Shown one piece after another: positions 17,375 to 21,674 of a stretch of DNA of 21,674 bases. The stretch spans positions 1-21,674 of the forward strand of contig LT649531.1 of assembly GCA_900128395.1 (NCBI GenBank), read 5' to 3'. The position numbers and the translations under genes are program-made. This stretch comes from Stramenopiles sp. TOSAG23-2. Lineage: Eukaryota; Sar. Positions within the stretch are counted from its first letter, which is position 1; each line of letters opens with the position of its first letter. The notes below the pieces were generated by a model. The model was given only the letters and a program-made list of their open reading frames with translations. It ran no database searches and was not told where the DNA came from.

Positions 17375-17386
17375 TACTGTACAGTA
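17375..17386. promoter_or_regulatory. Palindrome TACTGTACAGTA
   Basis: A perfect 12 bp palindrome in the divergent promoter, 188 bp upstream of the giant gene's ATG. The half-site TACTGTA recurs as an inverted pair at 17735-17750. It is a candidate dimer-binding site, without direct evidence. Confidence 0.45.
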
Positions 17387-17733
17387 TAGCACGATGGCAA
17401 CTGATGGTGCTATGGTGCTATAGACTATAGACAATAGATACCATTGTATATATTTGATTGGATATTCCTGTTATTTAGTATATAGAATAAGTACGAAGTG
17501 GATCGGCAAATAAATATCATTTACCATGTAAATATCTCTATAGCATGTGAATACTGTGGACCGACATGTCTACCATTACATAGTATGAAGTATAATACAT
17601 AGCTCCAGCTAGCATCGCCACAACAGCAGGCCTAAAAAGGCAGCCAATATTTCGACAGTTATAAAACACATTATTAACACACACATAATTTTCCCATCAT
17701 AATCTTGTGATGACCTTCTCCCTGGTTCCCATA

Positions 17734-17751
17734 CTACTGTAGTTACAGTAG
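17734..17751. promoter_or_regulatory. Inverted repeat CTACTGTA-GT-TACAGTAG
   Basis: Eight-base arms with a two-base spacer, about 270 bp upstream of the PIBF1 start. It shares its half-site with the palindrome at 17375-17386. Regulatory function is inferred only from position and symmetry. Confidence 0.4.
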
Positions 17752-18019
17752 CTCTATATAGTAAAAAGTATTATTATAGTTGCAAATTTCAAAAAAACAC
17801 AGTTAAAAAAATAGAGAATCAATTGTACAATAAAGTACACAAATGTAACAAAAAGATATTTTCCATTCATCAATATATGATATAGAGACGACGTATTATA
17901 TTTTTTGGTTTTGAATTAAAAGAATTGTTTTAGGAATTGCTTCTTTCGTTTTCATTTGTACGTATTCAAGTAGCAAAGAAAAATAAATTTAATAAATAAA
18001 TAATTTCAAAAAAAAAATA

Positions 18020-20269
18020 ATGTCTTCTTCACGTCACCATAAGCATGGTCATCACAAAAAGAATAGTAAAAAACATAGTAGTAGTAGTAGTAGTGATAGT
18101 AGTTTGGCCGGTAGAAATAACAATACACCATCCAAATCTACACCAACGTCTAGTCGCAGATCGCAACGAAATGTAATGGATGTAGCAAAAGAAGTTGCAC
18201 CAAATGCAGCTGTTTTCCTTGCGGAAGCATTAGCAGCTGAAGATTCAGACGACGATTATGAAAATGATTTTGATTTTGAAGACGATAACAATAATACGAA
18301 ACCTGATGACAGTCCATTAAGTTTGCCATCTTCAATGATGTCGGATGATGGGGCTGATTTACCAACATATACACCATTAAAAATGGATGCGTACAAAACT
18401 TCTAGTTCCAACGTAGCAAGTTCGTCTTCCGCATACAATGCAAATGCAGATACATTAGCAAGTATTGAAGAGCAGAACCGTAGGTTAGCACATGAGAAGG
18501 AACTTTTACAAATGGATTTACAACGTGCTAGAGCACGTTATAGAAATGATATGAGTTCTTTACGAACCGAATCAAAGGCACAAATGGAAGCTGTGCGTAG
18601 TAAACAAGCACAGCTTGAAGCAGAATTGCCTGTATTGAGGGATCGTGCAGCAGCTGATAAAAATAGGTTTCGTGATTTAGTTGTATCAGATGTTTTGTTT
18701 CAAGAGTTAAGTGCGATACCGGAGAAAAAACAATCGTTACGTGAATTTATTTTGTGCAAAGTACATCGTATGATGCAAGACGTGAAAGATGAGGCGGAGC
18801 GTTCAAGGCAAGAAGTTGAAAGTTTACGCACGGCATTAACGCGTTCAAAAGAAGATTCAGACCGTCGTTCTCGTGATGCAGAACATCGTGCTAAAATTGC
18901 AGAGGAAAGAGCAAAACAATTGGAACATGATTTAGAACAAAGTTCCAAACGTTATGTTGCAATGACACAAAGGTTGCAAACAAGTGTAAAAGAAGCGGAA
19001 ATGAATCGTGCAAAAGCAGCTGCATTTAATGATTTGGAGAAGCAATGCAAAGAGGCTGAAAATGAACGTGATTCATTGAAGGAGCAAAATAATCGCTTGG
19101 AAAGACGTTTAGAAATTGCCATTAAACATGGAGAAACAAATGATTCTGAAAATACTGAATTTAAACAGCAAAATCAATTACTACGTGTTGATAAAGCATA
19201 TTTACAACGGGAAGTGGCGCAGACAAATGCTAGGATCGAAGTGTTGACAAAGGATGTTGAAAGTTTAACAATGAAGAATCGTGCATTAATCCGAGCGAAG
19301 GAACAATATTATGAGCAATTGTTAAATGCAAAAGATGCAGCTAGGATTGGATACGAAGAACGTTTGAACAAGGAAATCAATTTATTGCATGAAAATAATC
19401 GTAAAGAATTGCAAGAATTGAGGGAGCAATCTGAAAAAGTATATGATCGTGAAAACAAAGCATTGCGTGAGGCAAAAAATCATTGTGAAGATAAATTACG
19501 ACAATGTGAAATTAAATTAGATGCTATGGAACGATCCAATGATGAATCACGTCTAGCATTGGCAAAGGCACATGGTGATCGTGAACAAGAATCTGCTAGC
19601 TTACGTGCTGAAGTTAAAGTTAAAAATTATGAATTAGAACGTAGCACGATATTGATGGAGGAGAAGACGACGATTATACGCACATTGGAACTTGATTTAG
19701 AAAAATCCAAAAGTAAATTCAATATTTTAAGAGAAGAATTTGCACGTTTAGATGCTATGACTAGATCAAGTGGTACATTGGCACTTGTAGATAATAATTT
19801 TAGTAGTAGTAACAATAATACATTCGATCCGCACAAAGAAGAAGAATTACGCCGTTTACGATCTCAAATTGTCATTTTAGAACGTGAAAAATCAAGTCTT
19901 GCTGATAAATTGAAAACAGCAACTGAAGATATTAATGATTTAAGGCAGGCTACTGGACAACCACAAGAATATTTCATGGGTTTAGTAGATAAAGCAAAGA
20001 AAGAGACTGCAAGTTTGAAAAACGTTATAGAGGAATTGCAAGGTGACATGGATGCTCTACGAGATGGTAAAATGAGTGCAGAAGCACAATTGAAATCATT
20101 ATTAACAAACCGGCAACAATTAAAAGAATTAAAACGTGCATTGGCAAATGCGGGAGTCAATTTATCATCATTTCAACAATCATCAGGACAACAACAATCA
20201 AGAGGAAACAACAAAAGTAGTGGTAGTGGTGGGTCTCCTAGTTGGTATAGACGATTAGTTAAAACGTAA
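18020..20269 (+). CDS. PIBF1: PIBF1/CEP90-like centrosomal coiled-coil protein
   Basis: The 749-residue product has a disordered His/Lys/Ser-rich head and an acidic patch (about 74-95). A near-continuous coiled coil then runs from about 150 to 715. Three stretches match animal PIBF1 in order: LSAIPEKKQSLREF (about 230-243, animal form AIPEKKLSLREY); YDRENKALREAKN (475-487, animal form YERENRNLREARD); and QPQEYFMGLVDKAKK (647-661) leading to LLTNRQQLKELKRAL, matching the conserved C-terminal block of PIBF1. The length is close to the human protein. PIBF1/CEP90 sits at centriolar satellites and distal centrioles and is needed for appendage assembly and ciliogenesis, so this organism likely has basal bodies. 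The start ATG follows an A-run; the head has an AGT-repeat Ser tract. It is divergent from the giant gene. The stop is TAA. Confidence 0.87.
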   Translation: MSSSRHHKHGHHKKNSKKHSSSSSSDSSLAGRNNNTPSKSTPTSSRRSQRNVMDVAKEVAPNAAVFLAEALAAEDSDDDYENDFDFEDDNNNTKPDDSPLSLPSSMMSDDGADLPTYTPLKMDAYKTSSSNVASSSSAYNANADTLASIEEQNRRLAHEKELLQMDLQRARARYRNDMSSLRTESKAQMEAVRSKQAQLEAELPVLRDRAAADKNRFRDLVVSDVLFQELSAIPEKKQSLREFILCKVHRMMQDVKDEAERSRQEVESLRTALTRSKEDSDRRSRDAEHRAKIAEERAKQLEHDLEQSSKRYVAMTQRLQTSVKEAEMNRAKAAAFNDLEKQCKEAENERDSLKEQNNRLERRLEIAIKHGETNDSENTEFKQQNQLLRVDKAYLQREVAQTNARIEVLTKDVESLTMKNRALIRAKEQYYEQLLNAKDAARIGYEERLNKEINLLHENNRKELQELREQSEKVYDRENKALREAKNHCEDKLRQCEIKLDAMERSNDESRLALAKAHGDREQESASLRAEVKVKNYELERSTILMEEKTTIIRTLELDLEKSKSKFNILREEFARLDAMTRSSGTLALVDNNFSSSNNNTFDPHKEEELRRLRSQIVILEREKSSLADKLKTATEDINDLRQATGQPQEYFMGLVDKAKKETASLKNVIEELQGDMDALRDGKMSAEAQLKSLLTNRQQLKELKRALANAGVNLSSFQQSSGQQQSRGNNKSSGSGGSPSWYRRLVKT

Positions 20270-20754
20270 AAAAGGAAAAAAAAAAATGGCGCGTTTCGCG
20301 TTTCTTTTATCAAAGGAAACTGGAAGGAGGAGAGCCGTGTGTGTTCTAATTTTAAAAATATGAGTGGTTAAAAATTTATAAAATATATATTGTCACGACT
20401 TTATTTTTTTTATATATTTTTAAATGATATTAATACTTCTCTCGTATGATATTAGCATACATTATATATAATTAATAAATTAAAATGCACAATATTAACT
20501 TATTTTTTAATTTACTCATGATAATTCCTACCTCCAGAAAATTATATTTTTCAAAATTTAAATTTTTAAAATAATATAATGCACGTGCGTTACCACTAAT
20601 ATATTGAGATATTTTTAAATTTTGCACCATTTTTAATAACTCCAATATTTAAAATACACTCTGAGATATAGTGCGGATATAATTTTTACATGGCACCCGT
20701 AGAAAAATGATTTAAATATTAAAAACACGCGTATAATGCATTTATTAGGTCTAT
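20270..20754. other. Convergent intergenic region
   Basis: This 485 bp AT-rich spacer lies between the 3' ends of PIBF1 (+) and the GPI-type gene (-). A short GGCGCGTTTCGCG patch at about 20287-20299 is the only notable GC-rich element. No gene, RNA or clear repeat is recognised. Confidence 0.55.
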
Positions 20755-21585
20755 TTAAAACATACCGACCATCGTTACTATCACTACAAATACACTAATC
20801 ATCAATACTACCAATGATGTAAATCTATTTGATGATCCAATTGATAATAAATCTAAAACATTCTCATCAATTCTACGCCCAATATAACTAATCATCAATA
20901 CTACCAATGATGTAAATCTATTTGATGATCCAATTGATAATAAATCTAAAACATTCTCATCAATTCTACGCCCAATATAACTTGTTATTCCTAATTTATG
21001 ACAATCTTCATCACCAATGTAAAGCATTTGTGGAATAGCACTTCCACAATTTTTATCATCATGATGCATTTTCACACTGAATTTCGGTCGATATTCGTCT
21101 AAATCTTGCGCATGTTTTGTTACTTTTCCATGATGAATAATTTCCATGGATCCACCAACATATGAAGTACAATATGTTGACCATGCCGTCCAATTGTAAC
21201 TCTTTGGATCGGAAACATCTGGCCCAGGTGGTGGAAATGTGTAAATTTCGTCTATATGTTCAGCATTACAATCATTTGATGTATATTTTTCAACTAAAAT
21301 TTGAGTTTTCTTTGATCCAACTAACTGGTGCTTAACATCTAATTGTTCTGTTTTATAATAAATACCATCCTTTAATTCAGCACACGCAGTAATTGATCGT
21401 GCTTTTTTCTCATCGGTGCGCGTTTTTTCATATTTCAAATATGCTATTTTTGTGCATCCATAATCAGTATAAAAACCCTTTTGAGTAAATGTTGTGGAAA
21501 CTATACGAGTTGTCTGCGCCTTAATTTTTGTGATAAGGAAGATATTTAAACATATTATTATTATTATTACTTGTAGACGTAACAT
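20755..21585 (-). CDS. Secreted, probably GPI-anchored six-cysteine protein, unknown function
   Basis: The product has 276 residues. The N-terminus is a classic signal peptide (IIIIICLNIFLIT core) with likely cleavage after IKA (23). The mature part has six cysteines (44, 68, 106, 139, 180, 195), an even number that fits three disulfides, and an N-glycosylation sequon NWT at 131. It ends in a small-residue segment (SIGSSN) followed by a hydrophobic tail with no cytoplasmic basic residues, which resembles a GPI-attachment signal. Residues 203-233 and 234-264 are identical because of a 93 bp in-frame duplication, so the anchor-proximal segment occurs twice. The family is not recognised; a cell-surface role is inferred. 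ATT repeats encode part of the signal peptide. The stop is TAA. Confidence 0.8.
   Translation of the reverse strand: MLRLQVIIIIICLNIFLITKIKAQTTRIVSTTFTQKGFYTDYGCTKIAYLKYEKTRTDEKKARSITACAELKDGIYYKTEQLDVKHQLVGSKKTQILVEKYTSNDCNAEHIDEIYTFPPPGPDVSDPKSYNWTAWSTYCTSYVGGSMEIIHHGKVTKHAQDLDEYRPKFSVKMHHDDKNCGSAIPQMLYIGDEDCHKLGITSYIGRRIDENVLDLLSIGSSNRFTSLVVLMISYIGRRIDENVLDLLSIGSSNRFTSLVVLMISVFVVIVTMVGMF
20794..20979 (-). repeat. 93 bp perfect tandem duplication inside the GPI-type gene
   Basis: Unit 1 (20794-20886) and unit 2 (20887-20979) read as identical, with three further shared bases (ACT) after unit 2. The unit is 31 codons, so the frame is kept. It covers the predicted anchor-attachment site and the first half of the hydrophobic tail. 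Perfect identity implies a very recent event or an assembly artefact. Confidence 0.92.
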
Positions 21586-21674
21586 ATTTTTTATTTAACG
21601 TTAGATTCAATTAATTGCAATACAATACGATATTCAACATGTTTATATTAATGTATTATGTAAAAATGGTTAAT
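21586..21674. other. Upstream region of the GPI-type gene, to the window edge
   Basis: AT-rich sequence that should include the 5' leader of the minus-strand gene. No distinct element is seen in these 89 bases. Confidence 0.4.

Larger units (their letters stand above)
17188..18019. promoter_or_regulatory. Shared divergent promoter region between the giant gene and PIBF1
   Basis: These 832 bp separate the start codons of two genes transcribed away from each other, so it must contain both promoters. Visible structure includes a 12 bp palindrome TACTGTACAGTA (17375-17386), a tandem TGGTGCTA pair (17405-17420), and an inverted repeat CTACTGTA/TACAGTAG (17734-17751). Both palindromic elements contain TACTGTA/TACAGTA, which may mark a shared factor site. 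No coding region or RNA gene is recognised. Confidence 0.6.

Noticed and set aside
1-21674. CRISPR array, insertion sequence or transposase
   Set aside because: No regularly spaced repeats, no transposase or reverse transcriptase motifs and no element-type terminal repeats were seen; the duplications present are simple tandem or local copies.

Overview
The window looks like nuclear DNA from a flagellated or ciliated microbial eukaryote. It is very AT-rich, the genes are long and uninterrupted, and both strands are used without operon-like packing. There are no bacterial ribosome-binding sites. Several products carry eukaryotic targeting signals: cleavable secretory signal peptides, GPI-anchor-like tails and a peroxisomal C-terminus (SKM). 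One gene is recognisable as PIBF1/CEP90, a centriole and basal-body protein, so the organism should build cilia or flagella. TAA, TGA and TAG all end genes here, so the code is standard and the reassigned ciliate codes are ruled out. No convincing intron was found, even in a 6.1 kb gene. A stramenopile or other SAR flagellate is a reasonable guess, but the sequence alone does not settle the lineage.

Layout, left to right. A 0.58 kb AT-rich spacer precedes a 1035-residue membrane-tethered protein (+). This protein is a strongly diverged adenylate-forming (ANL) enzyme of the FadD9 / carboxylic acid reductase type. Its ATP-binding P-loop is eroded, although several other motifs survive. Two minus-strand genes follow: a small secreted or ER-luminal charged coiled-coil protein, and an ankyrin protein with a Cys-rich C-terminus. 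Positions 5.8-7.1 kb are a rearranged patch. It holds a 78 bp direct repeat, an orphan 3' gene fragment (or terminal exon) with a GPI-like tail, and a 102 bp tandem duplication that copied the 5' leader and start codon of the next gene. That next gene (+) encodes a secreted protein with a CCWPCVC cysteine cluster. A second ankyrin gene (+) follows, with a doubtful 5' end.

From 9.6 kb the minus strand carries a peroxisomal short-chain dehydrogenase like the dehydrogenase part of multifunctional enzyme type 2 (HSD17B4). Next is a giant 2049-residue low-complexity and coiled-coil protein with an internal W[YF]...RxxF repeat. The giant gene and PIBF1 (+) are divergent and share an 832 bp intergenic region. 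The last gene (-) encodes a secreted, probably GPI-anchored six-cysteine protein whose 3' end contains an apparently perfect 93 bp in-frame tandem duplication.

The genes do not form one obvious pathway. The ANL-like protein and the peroxisomal dehydrogenase both point to fatty-acyl metabolism. PIBF1 and possibly its divergent neighbour point to the basal body. The secreted and GPI-type products look like surface or secretory-pathway proteins. The most interesting signals are the eroded ANL-like protein, the giant repeat protein, the CCWPCVC protein, and three recent-looking duplications at gene ends or starts. Family calls were made by eye from remembered consensus patterns, with no database search.
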